A DNA stretch of 64,000 nucleotides from Adiantum capillus-veneris (lineage: Eukaryota; Streptophyta; Polypodiopsida; Polypodiales; Pteridaceae). Of the stretch, positions 32,457 through 43,826 are shown in pieces (position 1 is the stretch's first letter; the number at the start of each line of letters is the position of its first letter). The notes under the pieces are model-generated. The model searched no databases. It saw nothing but the letters and a program-made list of their open reading frames with translations, and was not told the DNA's origin. The stretch lies in assembly GCA_014529385.2 (NCBI GenBank), contig CM043953.1, positions 91,207,842-91,271,841 of the forward strand. Reading direction: 5' to 3'. The position numbers and the translations under genes were made by a program.

Positions 32457-33520
32457 TTAGCCGAAGATGAAGTAGAGACCAATGATGAATGGATGGATGG
32501 ATTGGACATGAGAATAACAATAACACTGAAGGATGGACTCAGAGTCAAAGCACTTGGGGACACAGGTGCTGGGATAAATACAGTAATCTGTTCAACCTAT
32601 AAGAAGAAGACTACCCAACCATTGGAGTATTGCAAAGCTAAAGTCAAAGGCTGTCATAAGAAGTCCACTGCAACATTGGGATTGATCAATGTGAATATCT
32701 GTGTGCACAGATTTTTGTGCCCACACACATTTGTCTGCATTCCTGACGAGAGCATATGAATGAAGATATAGTGCTAGGAGTTCCATGGATGTGGACATAC
32801 AAAGCTATCCAGGATTGGGGTGGCAAATTTCTCAAGTTAACACTGAAGGTTGGACAGTTGTGCGAGTACCATTTGTTACAACAAAGAAGAGTGGAAAGCT
32901 GCTCTACAAACTTCTAAGTTGACAGAGAGAAAAATGAGTTTAGCAACAATGTTAGCCACTTGAAATAGGATCCATCCTCATAAAACAGGCATGCTAAGCT
33001 TAGCTGAAAGGCAACCCTAAGAAGATTTGGGTGCCCAAGCAATAGTTGATTCAACAACAAAAATCACCACAAGTAGTTCCACAACCCTGACCAAACAAGT
33101 CCAAGCAGCCTCGACATATGAAGTGGGTGTGGGTGCCAAAGGAGCAATCTATAGCAATACAACCAACCAAGTCGGTATATGAGTGGATACCCAAAGCTAT
33201 ACCACAATCAAAGACACCAAGTAAAGTGGTCCACAAATGGGTACCAAAAATTTGGCAAACACCACAACAACAACCAATCTCTCAACAGACTGATCCAACA
33301 AAAACAGATTGTTGTTCATCAAGGACTATCAAGGAATGGGCACAATTGCTCCAAGATCTACTCTTCAAGAGAATTAACAAACAGGATGCTTTGACATCAA
33401 AAAACCTTGAGCTATCCACTCAAGACCCTCCTCTTGCAGATCATTGTGTTTTGAATTGCACTGACATCCAGAGCATGGTAGAGCCAATCATGTTTGTGCA
33501 TAGACATGACTTGACTACTC
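32457..33520 (+). pseudogene. Retropepsin-like fragment with W-V/I-P-K repeats (unplaced retroelement)
   Basis: The open part (to 32759) contains an aspartic protease active site KALGDTGAGINTV (Asp near 32559). After a frameshift near 32755 the partner motif DIVLGVPWMW follows. Downstream lie four copies of a W-[VI]-P-K motif (about 33022, 33121, 33180, 33232). The D-T-G-A plus VLGVPW pair identifies a retroviral-type protease, but no RT or integrase is attached. It could be from an LTR retrotransposon or an old endogenous pararetrovirus; I cannot decide. It is inactive. Confidence 0.6.
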
Positions 33521-33734
33521 ATGCATTGCACTACCCGACCCGGGCCGACCGCCCACTATATGTACATACACATTCCTTATTCTTCATATACACAAAGAAT
33601 AAGGAGCTCCTCACCACATTCTTGGAGGTTGCTCCACCCACCTAGTGTGTCTTCTACTCTTCTCCTCCCTCACACTCTGCACGCGAGTTGCACATTGATC
33701 AAGCTTGAGAAGAGAGACCCAACTTCAGATAGCA

Positions 33735-33792
<58 letters not shown>

Positions 33793-35205
33793 CAACCCTA
33801 CGATCTTTTGACAACTCTGACCCCCGCTCACACATACCCGGGCATGAGACAACTTGTGTGAGAGAGAGAGAGTGCGAGCATGAGAGAGTGAGAGCTTGAG
33901 ATAGAGAGTGAGTGAGCGAGAGAGAAGTAGAAAGCGAGTGTTTTTTGGCGTGCACTCACGTGCATACACACCAACGTGTGCAGGTGCGGGCGAGTAAGCC
34001 CGGACAACACCCGACATCGGCTCGACACCTGCTTTGAGCATACGCGTCTACGGCTACTAGATTAGCCACTTCAATCCGGTGGCGGAAGGTGACATTGCTT
34101 TCATCTTTTTTGGAATCGACTCAGACTCTTGATGAACTCGACATCTCGACACCATTTCTAGAGCATCGGCTCGACACCCTGCACATTGTGGCGGATTTCT
34201 TGACATCCGACCCGACACCGATTTCATGTGGACAACTTTTTCTCGCGATCGACAGCTGTTGTCGCCACACGCATGGGTGAGGTGCCTCTACCATAGAGGA
34301 TTGACACCCAACATCGGCACCGAGCTCATCGAGCGTGCTGTATGGCACGGGTTTTGGCTACGACACCTTTGGCGGCTATTCGACTAGCATATTTCTACCC
34401 GACGACAGAAATCGGCACATACCTACACCTACACGCATGTTACAGATTACATGGGGGCTTTTGAGCCTGTTTACACACAGATTCTCCAGGTTTCCAGACA
34501 CAACGATTTCATGGGCGATTTGGCAGTCATTGCGACTCTTTGTGGAGAGATGCGATGAAAGATGCATTTTTATGTGACCATATCTAGTGCTACTGAGCTC
34601 TTTTGAGAGCAGATATCCCCACAAGGATCACTTTTACTGCATGCAACAATTCTTGACGCCTGTTTGAGCGCGGTATGTTGCATTGCGGACACTGCCCACC
34701 GTACTACGTGTGGAGCCATTTTTTGGCTAGTTTGGCAGTTTTTCCCGACCGTTTCTAAGACTCCCACCGGAAGAGCCCTTTTTGAGACTGTGGCTAGTCC
34801 ATTTGTGTCTGCATTAGCCTTTGGAGGGTCGATAGCATGAGGTTTTCTTAGAGTTGGGGTGTGCTCGAATATTGAGACACCTTAGGTGGTACATGTAGCT
34901 GGAGTTCCCCACTTTTGGTACCCTTGCCATAGGAAATGTATCTGGACAATTTCATATGCTTTTGATGCTGAGTTGGCGATCAGATTGGCAGTGATAGTAT
35001 CAGTTTTTTGATGCCCAATTAGTGCAGTTGGCACATTTATGCGTATTTTGAGTTGAGTTTTGACTCCTCATGCAAAGGAGACTCTACCAGATTTCCTTCC
35101 CGTGAGTCAGGACTTTCATTGTTGGCACATTTGAGCCTATTTCGGTTGTGATTTTACTCTCATACAAATGTTACTCTGCCCAAATTTTTGCAGCATGCAT
35201 GCCTG
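33521..35205 (+). repeat. Copia-type LTR/leader relic with GA microsatellite
   Basis: No gene. The sequence around 33550-33620 (CCGACCGCCCAC, then ATTCATATACAC-like and AATAAGGAGCTCCTCACCAC) parallels 54930-55020 (CCGTCCGCCCAC, AATAAGGAGCACCTCACTCAC). Later parts (GAGCTCTTTTGAGAGCA, GTGTGGAGCCATTTT) parallel 56150-56300. It is therefore a second, more decayed copy of the copia-3 LTR and leader. A (GA)n run lies at 33738-33788. Confidence 0.65.
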
Positions 35206-36339
35206 GAGTAATCAGCAATGAAAGTCACGAAGTATAGGTAATTGCCCAAGGACGCAGTTTGCATGGGCCCACAAACATCACTATGCACAAGCTGCAACCT
35301 GCATGTGGCCCGAACCATCCTTTGGAAACTTAGAACGCTGCATCTTACGCAAAATACAGCCTTCACAAATATGTTTGACATGTGCTTCAAGAGGCGGCAA
35401 AGAAGCAAGCATATCAGATTTCTGCAAACGCAACAAAACAGGCAAAATTCAGATGACCAAAACGTGCATGCCAAAGTTTTGCATATGAAATAGCCCTTGA
35501 ATCTGCAACAACATTTGCAAAATTTTGTCCACACTTGTGGTACAAAGTGAGCTTATACAGCCCACGACACAAAAGGCCAGATGCAACAATTTCATCACCA
35601 AAACTGAGATCATGAACTGTACATCTGTCATTCACAAATTTGACTACAAGTCCAAGTCTAGCAAGTGCGGATACAAACAAGAGATTCTTCTTGATCCCAG
35701 GTACATAAAGTGCATCAACAAGTGTAACTGCCATTTGCAGCAGTAAGCACAATATTTCCAACTCCCTGAACTGGATAAGAGGCATTGTTCGCACAAGTGA
35801 CTGAATTGATGTGAGGTAATGTGCTTTGTAGCACCATTGTCGAAATAACACACATGTGAATCTGCAGCAACTGACAAGCATGCATCATGGACAACAGGAT
35901 TGTAAGTGCACTCTGCGCTAAAAGCCCATTCTGCATCGACATCAACATCATAGTCTCCTTTCACAGAAGACTCAACAATGGATGCATTTGTAGTGGAACC
36001 ACCCTCTTTCTTCTTAGCCTCTTTGGCCTTCAACTTAGGACACGACTTGATCAAGTGATCATTAGCTTTACAATAATGGCAACGCATCTTCTTTTTACCC
36101 TTATCACTAGAATTGCCAGACGAAGTGCTTCCAGCAGAAGTAGTAGGAATAGAATTTTTGCCACTCGTAGCAGAACCATAAGAAGTGGCTGCATTGCTGT
36201 TACCACCCTTTCTTTGAGAAGCAATAAAAGCCTGTTCAACTGCACGCTGCCTAGTCCTGTTTTTTCTGGAAAGTGACTCTTGCAACAGCAATGTGCATAA
36301 TGCATCAAACTTGACAACTTCTGGATTTCCTTGGGTCAT
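35206..36339 (-). pseudogene. Copia-2 zinc knuckle, protease and integrase start
   Basis: The minus strand shows CHYCKANDHLIKSC (CX2CX4HX4C, about 36050-36090) and a protease CYFDNGATKHITSH (about 35830-35870), with DNGA where D-S/T-G is usual. GVGNIVLTAANG, ALYVPGIKKNLLFVS and the pre-integrase HARFGHLNF (about 35460) follow. The integrase start LVHSDVCGPM and YFVTFIADYSR comes last, ending at about 35205. The frame shifts near 35770 and again after 35414. Confidence 0.85.
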
Positions 36340-36363
36340 AAGTCTCCAAGTACTAGCAAAAGT

Positions 36364-36930
36364 CTAGTAAGAATCTGGTAAGGCATCAAGAATAGTCTGC
36401 ACAAGGGAACTGTCTAAAATGACTTCACCTTTAGAAATGAGTTGCTCATTGATATCCTTGACACTAGCAAGGAAAGTGTCCATATCATCTTCCTCATGCA
36501 TAATCTTCGACTCCAGCTCTTTACGTAGCAAAACAATTTTAGCCTCATTGCGACTTGCATAAAGACCTGCTAGAATATCCCAAGCCTGTTTTGCAGATTT
36601 TGCTGAACGGATGTGAGGAACAATGGTGCGCTTCACAGACAACACAATCAATGCATGAGCCTGCGCATCCTTAACATCCCAACGAGCTTGTTCTGCCATA
36701 GGCAAAACAACTCTAACAACAGCAATCCTTGCAGCAAGACCTGCAACATCCTCAACATCGCCTATATCCTCAGAACCAGGATGTACATCAATGCCCTGCA
36801 CAATATTCCAGACGCCCTTTGACACAAGAACATGTTGCATCATATAAGCCCAAATAGGGTAACTGTCCCTATCCAACCTGTCCTCAGCAGCAAACATCTT
36901 GAACACATATGTGTTGTTGTTGTCAGCCAT
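36364..36930 (-). pseudogene. Copia-2 gag (UBN2-type)
   Basis: ATG 36930 opens MADNNNTYVF. It continues with SYPIWAYMMQHVL, HALIVLSVKRTIVPHI, AKQAWDILAGLY and DTFLASVKDINEQL, the order seen in plant copia gag. An in-frame TAG at 36364-36366 (after LDALPDSY) interrupts it; the frame continues into the zinc-knuckle ORF starting at 36339. The 20 codons upstream of the ATG are open but lack gag similarity. Confidence 0.85.
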
Positions 36931-37290
36931 GGTAAATGCTGCACCTGATGTGAAAACTGCTCGAAAATAGAAGAAATGGAGCGGGAACAACCTGTGCTAT
37001 ATAGCACAAACCGTAGAAGACTATAAGGCACCTGTTATGGAGAAAACGGCACTGACAGAAACTCTGCACAAAATGACGAAATAGCCTATGCAGCACTGCT
37101 TGTAGTGGAAATGGAGGCCGAAATGAGCCCAAATCAAAAATCTGAGTAGACCAAGCTCTACGAGTTCTCTCGAAATATTTGTCGACCTGCGAATGCTCGC
37201 CAAAGCTCACTAAAACCGGAGAAAGTGAGTAGGCGTGTACTGGAGCAGCTGGCGACTAAGCCCGGGAGGACGCAACCTGCTCTGATACCA
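36931..37290 (-). promoter_or_regulatory. Copia-2 leader and primer binding site
   Basis: Untranslated leader. The minus strand reads TGGTATCAGAGCAG at 37277-37290, the initiator-Met PBS common in plant copia elements, five bases from the LTR end. Confidence 0.85.
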
Positions 37291-37295
37291 ATTTT

Positions 37296-37506
37296 TGGAA
37301 TTAGGGTTGCAGAGAGACACACACAGCTTGGAGAAGACGAAGGAAGCTCAAGGCACACAATAGAGAGTGTGTTACTTAGTGTGCAATGGAAAGATAGTAG
37401 CCCTAGAGTGATGGGCGTATATACAATGCACGGGGGAAAAAACCTCCTATAAAGAGGGAAAAAATGCCCCAGCGGTCCTAGTGTGTTCACACACATCACT
37501 ACCACA
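37296..37506 (-). repeat. 5' LTR of copia-2
   Basis: 211 bp; the minus strand starts TGTGGTAGTGATGTG and ends ACCCTAATTCCA. It contains a TATA-like CTTTATAGG (about 37447-37455). Confidence 0.75.
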
Positions 37507-38683
37507 TGTATATGGTAATAGCAAGGTTTAAGGCAGTGGTATAAAAAATTCTACAAATTCATGCAGTCTCAAGGTTACTTTAAAAGTCAAGAGGATCACT
37601 GCTTATACACAAAGAGGTTGAACAATGGTTCTTTAATCATCTTGATCTTGTATGTAATTAATATGCTTATCGTAAGCAAATCAATTGATGAGATCAATCA
37701 GTTGAAAAAGATGCTAAGCACTCAGTTTTCCATGAAAGATTTGGGAAATGCCAATCACTTTCTTGGTATGCGCATCAAAAGAGATAGGCAACGTGGAATT
37801 CTTGAATTATCTCAAACGTGTATATCCACAAAGTCTTGCAACGTTTTAATATGCAGTGGGGGGAAGTCACTGAGTACCCCAATGCAAGATACTCCAAACT
37901 TAGCAAGGAAGATTCTCCCAAGACAGTGGCTGAGAAAGAGGAAATGGCGAAAGTGCCTTATTCTTCAGCAGTTGGCAGTTTGATGTACGCTATGGTAGCC
38001 ACAAGACCAGACATTGCACATGCAGTGGGAGTGGTTAGTAGGTACATGGAAAACCCTGGCAAGAAGCATTGGGAAGCAGTGAAGAAAATCCTTAGATACT
38101 TGAAGGGCACAACTAGCAAGTGTTTACACTTCGAAAACAACAATGCATCTATTGTAGGTTACACGGATGCGGATTATGTGGGTTGTGTGGATCGTAGAAG
38201 ATCCACATTTGTCTATGTGTTCATGTTTGATGGAGTAGCTATCTCTTGGAGATCGTGTCTCTGAGACTGCACGTCTTCATCTACCACTGAGGCAGAATAT
38301 GTTGCTGCGTCTGACGCAAGCAAGGAAGCAATATGGTTAGCTCGTCTAGTGGGAGATTTGGGCATTCATGAGGTTTCGATACCTGCATTGTGATAGTCAG
38401 AGTGCCATTGCTTTGGCAAAGAATCCGGTGTTTCACTCAAAGTCAAAACACATAGAGGTCAGATACCATGTCATACGAGATGCATTGGCTGGCAAGCGCA
38501 TCAAGCTTGTTAAGGTTCATACTAATGACAACCCCGCAGATGCTCTCATGAAGATACTAGCCTAGAGCGATTTACACATTGCATAGAACTTATGGGTGTA
38601 GGATGAAGCCTAGGTGATGCTTCATCGACTTCGTATAGAATAACTATATTGATGCCACTATTAACCTGTAGCATTTAATGGTC
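37507..38683 (+). pseudogene. Copia-1 reverse transcriptase C-terminus and RNase H relic
   Basis: It starts inside RT with a degenerate LYG-LKQ-type segment and WYKKFYKFM, then CLYTKRLNN. The catalytic box YVINML has lost both Asp of YVDD. FLGMRIKRDR, SAVGSLMYAMVATRPDI, GVVSRYMENPGKKHW and LRYLKGT follow. RNase H shows GYTDADYVG, TTEAEYVAA after a single TGA at 38262-38264, then after a 1-nt shift CDSQSAIALAKNP and VRYHVIRD. It ends at about 38565. The 3' UTR to 38683 has no gene. Confidence 0.87.
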
Positions 38684-39854
38684 TAGTAACTTGTGTGTAG
38701 CGAAAAATAGCATGAACATAGTGGGCATTTCATTAGAATAGTTTCCTAATGAGAATAACAAGAGTGCTTGGGTGGAGAGAGCAACAAAAGTATAACACCT
38801 AGTTGGATAGCATGAACAATACTTCAAAATAGAGAGAAATTAAGCAATTGACAACTGTTGAGGACCGGATTCGCATGGAGCCGGTCCCCCCTCCAAAAGG
38901 CTTTGTATTATGGTTTCTCCCATCAAGAGAGACATTTACAATACAATTCTTTGTGTTCCTTCAATACTAGCTAGTGCAATGAAGATGGGAACTTCAAGCA
39001 CTAAGCAAAACACTTATCAAACACAACATCAATTCCCTCATGGTCTCAGACCCAAGACCTCACACACCTTCAAAGATGGTGAGAGCTGACAGGGTATTAG
39101 AGTAGATTGAGAGGAAGAAGGAGTATTCTTACGAGAAAGATGTACATCTCCTCACATAATCACTCATATTAGCATAGCTTAGCTTAGTAATTAGCATGGT
39201 AAGGAGATGAGCATGCATTGAAGCTTGGCTCTTGGTTGGATTTGCATCACAAAGCCAAGAGTTGTTGGTGTAGGCCTCCCTTCTCACAAGCTTGAAGTAG
39301 GTGGTAAGCTTTCCATTAAAGCTTGAGAAAGAGAGAGAGTCTTCTTGATTCACACATTGATTGTGTGAGTGTGTAAGTGAATAATCCTTTGAAAAATCAG
39401 CCCCCTCTCTCTCTTGGTCGACCCCTCTTGCTATTTGCTCATCCTCACACCTCATTGGACCTCCCCAAGCCTAGCCAATGGAAATTAAGCAGCATAAGTG
39501 ATAGTCTTTTGACATGTGTCCCCCTTTCCCCTTTTGTGAGAGCTTTAGGTAATAATTTAATTCAACTAAGCTCTCATTGGACTCCTTTGCCTCGTGGCCA
39601 ATAGGAATCAGGCAAGCCATAGGGCTGCTGAATGCTCATTGGACCCCTTGGGAGACTGTCCAATAGTCTTCTAGAGAGCTTAATTCTTATTGGTTATTTT
39701 ATTAAGTGTTTTTAAATAAATTAAACTAGATTTACTCTAGCCTAATTCTCATTGGTCCACCTCCAAGGCCATCCAATAGGAACTGAGTACACCTTGTGGG
39801 CATCTAGGCTAGGGAGCTGACATGTGTCCCTCATTCCCTTTGTGTAAAGGGAGC

Positions 39855-39901
<47 letters not shown>

Positions 39902-40277
39902 TTTCTCTCTCATCTCCTACTTCTAGGGCTCGCCCCCTCCTATGTAGGGATGGTTGAAGACTTTTGGGACACACACAAAGCATCCAAATCTCCTAATCAT
40001 CGACCTTTGGACACAACCTTTGAATTTTGGAACCTTAGCATTTTGGAAGTCTTAATGGGATGAACCCTAAGGTCTTTGGAGCTCATTGTTGCACATAGCT
40101 CTTTTGCAGATGGCCTCCCCTTTGGATCCCTATTTTCCCTGCTTTGGATCCCTACTGTGCTGGTCTGCCAGCTTAACCAATATTTTAGCTTTTTCTCCCC
40201 TAGCACTTCCCCATATTAAATGATCAGTTTAACATGAGAAAATCATTTAGGAGAATTAGATATTAGTTATCATGACA
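38684..40277 (-). repeat. Solo chromovirus-type LTR inserted in copia-1
   Basis: About 1594 bp, close to the 1614-bp family LTR. The minus strand starts TGTCATGATAACTAATATC and ends GTTACTA. It is flanked by TGGTC (38679-38683) and TGGCC (40278-40282), a 5-bp duplication with one change. It shares the GAGGACCGGATT and GGAGCCGGTCCCCCCTCC blocks with copies 1-3 but is more diverged. It has a TG microsatellite at about 39853-39898. No internal region, hence LTR-LTR recombination. Confidence 0.7.
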
Positions 40278-40282
40278 TGGCC

Positions 40283-40589
40283 GCCATGACCTTCAAGTGG
40301 GAGGTTGTTGGGATGTAGGCCACGTGGCCATGGGAAACCACCCTTACTCATTTTCTTTCCTAAGCAATATGGGGAGAGAAAGTGAGAGAGTTGACCACTC
40401 TCTCACTTTCCTCTCCACTAACCCAAACAGACTGTGCTTCATCCCCTTCCCCAATTCTCTTCTCCCCTCTCTTGCATGCTTCCCTCTCTTGCACACTTTA
40501 GCACCCCATCAGTGGGGTATCCATCGTGAGAAAAACAAAGAAACATGGCTACAAGCATGTATTGGTTGTTATTTTGGAGCTCAGTGAGC

Positions 40590-40639
<50 letters not shown>

Positions 40640-40700
40640 CGATTGGATGTAGTATCTTGACGGGTAGAAGGTGTCATTGTACTTCATATTCTTTGTCTTC
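40283..40700 (+). repeat. Copia-1 PPT and 3' LTR
   Basis: CTTCAAGTGGGAGGT (40291-40305) is a typical copia polypurine tract and is followed by TGTTGGGATG (40306), the LTR start. The LTR's right end was not found and 40700 is approximate. A (GA)n run lies at about 40591-40635. Confidence 0.65.
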
Positions 40701-42480
40701 ATTTATGTTTTTTGTTATGAATGTGGGTCTAATTGTAGTCCTATTGTTTTGATTATGAGCCGGAGTTTCCATTCATGAGATGCTACAGATTTTCTAGACT
40801 ATACTCTATTCTATGATTTTGTAGTTTGTCACTACAAGTACATTTTTTTAATCATTTTGCCTATGGTTACTGGCGTGGTTTTTGATTGGTTTGTCCGTGG
40901 GTTTGCTCATGGTTGCCAATATTGGCTCTTAGTGATGGTTATAAGTTTGGATTTCGCTTGAGCTACAATTATAATCATGGTTATCGTTATCGTGGTTAGG
41001 GTTATAGTTATGGTTTTTGAGTGGTAGTGGTTATGGTCATGGCAATTATGTCTTGATTCGGTCATGTTTTGGTTTGGTTATGGTTTTTGAATGAATCATG
41101 GTTAGGGTTATAGTTATGGTTTATGAGTGGTAGTGGTTATGGTTATGGAAATTATCTCTTGATTTGGTCATGATTTGGTTTGGTTATGGTTTTTGAATGA
41201 ATCATTTCGGTTATGGTTATTGCTATAGTTGTCGAATGGTTATATGGTTATGATTGGTTCATCGTTATCATTTTGACTAGGTTTATGGTTGTGGCGGACT
41301 TATGCTTGTTGTTTTTGCTATGAGTTGGCTTATGATTCTCATTTCAACAATGCTTATGGTTGTTCGTTCAACAATAATTATAATTATGGTTGTGGTTCTC
41401 AAATTGTTTATTGTTATAACTACTTGTTATGCTCGCTTTGATTTTGGCTATGGTTATTGACTGGGAACAAGTTATGGTTTTCAAATGGTTGTCATTTTGG
41501 CTATGCTATGGTTATGCTTTTATTGAGGCTTGCTAATTTTGCCACTCATGGCTAGATTTATTACTGTTTGGCAATCGTTTAGGATTCCATTTATGATTAT
41601 TGTCAGGATTGTTAATCAATGTCATGATTATATTCGTTTTCGTTTTGTTTTGTTTCTAATAACGTTTGTTGGTTTACATGGGTCCAACAACCAGTATTCA
41701 ACGCTTCATTTCTAAACAGTAAAGTGCAGTTGCTTTTGCACTCGTTTCTAGGGAAAGTGGCTTGGGATTTGCTGTGCTATAATTGCCATGCTGCAACAAC
41801 AAATGCCACTCCATTTTGCCCTTCTTTTAATACATATTTGATTGTTGGTAATAACAATCGTCGATATGGTAATCCAAACAGGTGTTATTATAGAATTATG
41901 AATACTCTTTGGTAAAGCCATCGGTATGGGAGTTGGAATAAACTTCAATATGGATGTCATCATTAAATTAATCAGTATTCGACATTCACACCGATGTGTT
42001 ATAAGTTAAACCCAGTTTGCGATAGCTGGTACCAATGTCGACACTCTGGAACAACTAGTAACTTTTGAAACTTTAGGCTACCAAGTAAATCTTTCCTGCC
42101 TAACTCTTATGTATGATGTGGGTACACTCCATGGGTGAGGGCCAAAGGTAGATTTCACACACCGGCTGTGGCGTCGTTTTGCTAACGACAACCAAATCTA
42201 AACATTTGCAAAAAAGCTGACGTCCCTCCTCCAAACGAAGCTTCACCAATGATTTTGGTGAGTTGGCTCTTACAAGCTTCGTTTTGCTACTACTTGAACT
42301 AGAGACGAAAGCAAAAGCAGCCAAATAGCTCGCTAGTGCAACACAACCAGCCAAATAGCTCGGCGTCAACATAACGAGGATAGCCCATGCGTGTGAATGC
42401 GACCGTGTAACAAAATGGGAAAGGTGCGACATTTCAAAAGTCTAGGAGCATAAAGAGGAATAAGCTCCATAGTACAACTG
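40701..42480. repeat. GGTTATGG-rich low-complexity DNA, no gene seen
   Basis: From about 40860 to 41470 the sequence is dominated by degenerate GGTTATGG-type units. Within it a 106-bp block (40994-41099) is repeated in tandem (41100-41205) with few changes. From 41500 to 42480 I see no gene, repeat family or domain. Confidence 0.7.
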
Positions 42481-42495
42481 TATTTTCAGTTATTG

Positions 42496-42555
42496 GGATT
42501 AATAATAACGGTAGAGTGAAATAAAGGATTAATAATATCGGTAGAGTGAAATAAA
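42496..42555 (+). repeat. 30-bp tandem duplication upstream of the A/B barrel gene
   Basis: GGATTAATAATAACGG-type unit (42496-42525) is repeated at 42526-42555 with one or two changes, about 0.35 kb upstream of the TATA box. Confidence 0.85.
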
Positions 42556-42769
42556 GGAGAATCGTGATTTGCGATATTTGAATATTCCAGACTTAATAAG
42601 GGCTCATCAGCCAGCTGGAGCGTGCCCCGCCCTCTCTACGCTCGCCTTGCAAGTTGCGGAATGCGGGTGTTGTGCGATGAGCCCATGACGAGGTGAGAGG
42701 ATTCTTTTGTCTGAAATTTGAACGACGCTCTGCCCCCCGCGAATTAAATGCTCTGTGCATGAGCGAGCT

Positions 42770-42900
42770 CACCCTATTGGCCCAATGGTAGCAGCTCTGC
42801 ACGTTGCCTCGTCTTCCACACACTCTTTTACAGCTGTCTGTGTGTGTGTGTGTGGGCTCGCTTCCCGCCTTTTATATACACCCTCTCCCGTTCTGCGCAT
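42770..42900 (+). promoter_or_regulatory. Putative core promoter of the A/B barrel gene
   Basis: TTTATATACACC at 42871-42882 fits a TATA box about 30 bp before a probable start near 42900. An inverted CCAAT (ATTGG) lies at about 42775, and the upstream DNA is unusually GC-rich for this window. The start site is inferred. Confidence 0.55.
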
Positions 42901-42961
42901 TTGCGTTACCATCAGAGAGAGTCGCAGGCCCATTCCATTATCTCTACGGTAAGAGGCGCTC

Positions 42962-43006
<45 letters not shown>

Positions 43007-43826
43007 CCTACATACATACCTTTTCTTCAATGTGGTTACCCTGTGTACCAGTTAAGTGCTTCATGGGTTTACTAATACACGTCCTGTTTGCAATGTGGGT
43101 GCTTTTGCAATGTGAGTACTCTTGGCATCGCAGTTTGAAGGGTATTTACACATACGACACACAATCTTGGGGAGCAGGTGTGAGAGCCCATGCTAGCACC
43201 TGCAAGAGATGGGGTAGACAATTATATGGGCCATCGAGACTGCCCGTTCATTGATAGGGTCGAGCCATACATGGCTTACTGACCCAGCATGCATGCCTGC
43301 TCCTCATGGAAACTACGATCAGTACACCCACCCATAATGTGGATATTCATTTTCCCTCAGAGTACGGTTTTCCAATGTACGACTTGGGGTTTTTGAAACC
43401 AGTACTGGTGCCACCGCTAGGCTGTCTAGGTCTGCTCATTCGAATACCGTAGTCATGCTTTTTCTGCCTTGGCTAGTTATACGTTAGTGTGTTAGCGTCA
43501 ACTAATGCAGAAGGTTATTGCCCATACAATACTCACCAACATGATCAATGCCTGAGGTTTCGGCTGTCGTCATCTCTCACACAGGATAAATGGGTACAAG
43601 GCAGATGCTTTAAAATTTTATCACATTTGTGTCAGATCTATGAGTGAACATTGCATTGAAGAACATGGTGGTGACCATGACCAGTGTTCTGTGATTTCTT
43701 AAATTCTTGGAAGGATTGCTATGTGTTGTGGGTGGAGTAGCTTGCTTTAAAAAATGTCTATCTTGGTATGTTACCATTCATCACTTCAATTCCTGCAGGA
43801 GGTTCCTTACATTTAAGCTTTGATCA
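42901..43826 (+). other. 5' UTR with an inferred intron
   Basis: A leader exon could end at 42948 (CTACG|GTAAGAGG) and resume at 43799 (TCCTGCAG|GAGG), removing an 850-bp intron. A second leader piece 43799-43826 holds an in-frame TGA two codons before the ATG at 43827, so translation cannot begin upstream in this frame. The intron carries a (GA)n run (42962-43003). Splice sites are predicted, not proven. Confidence 0.5.

Larger units (their letters stand above)
35206..37506 (-). mobile_element. Ty1/copia element, copia-2 (3'-truncated)
   Basis: Minus-strand copia: 5' LTR 37296-37506, PBS, leader, gag from 36930, zinc knuckle, protease, pre-integrase and the first integrase residues, then a cut at about 35205. 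No RT or 3' LTR remains. Its LTR edge abuts copia-1's RT at 37507, consistent with insertion into copia-1 followed by a deletion. Confidence 0.85.

Noticed and set aside
33670-34041. 123-codon minus-strand ORF rich in Ser-Leu
   Set aside because: It is created by the (GA)n run and flanking GA-rich DNA of an LTR/leader relic.
40994-41110. TTAGGG-like bits suggesting an interstitial telomere repeat
   Set aside because: GGTTAGGG occurs once per 106-bp unit; there is no run of TTTAGGG.
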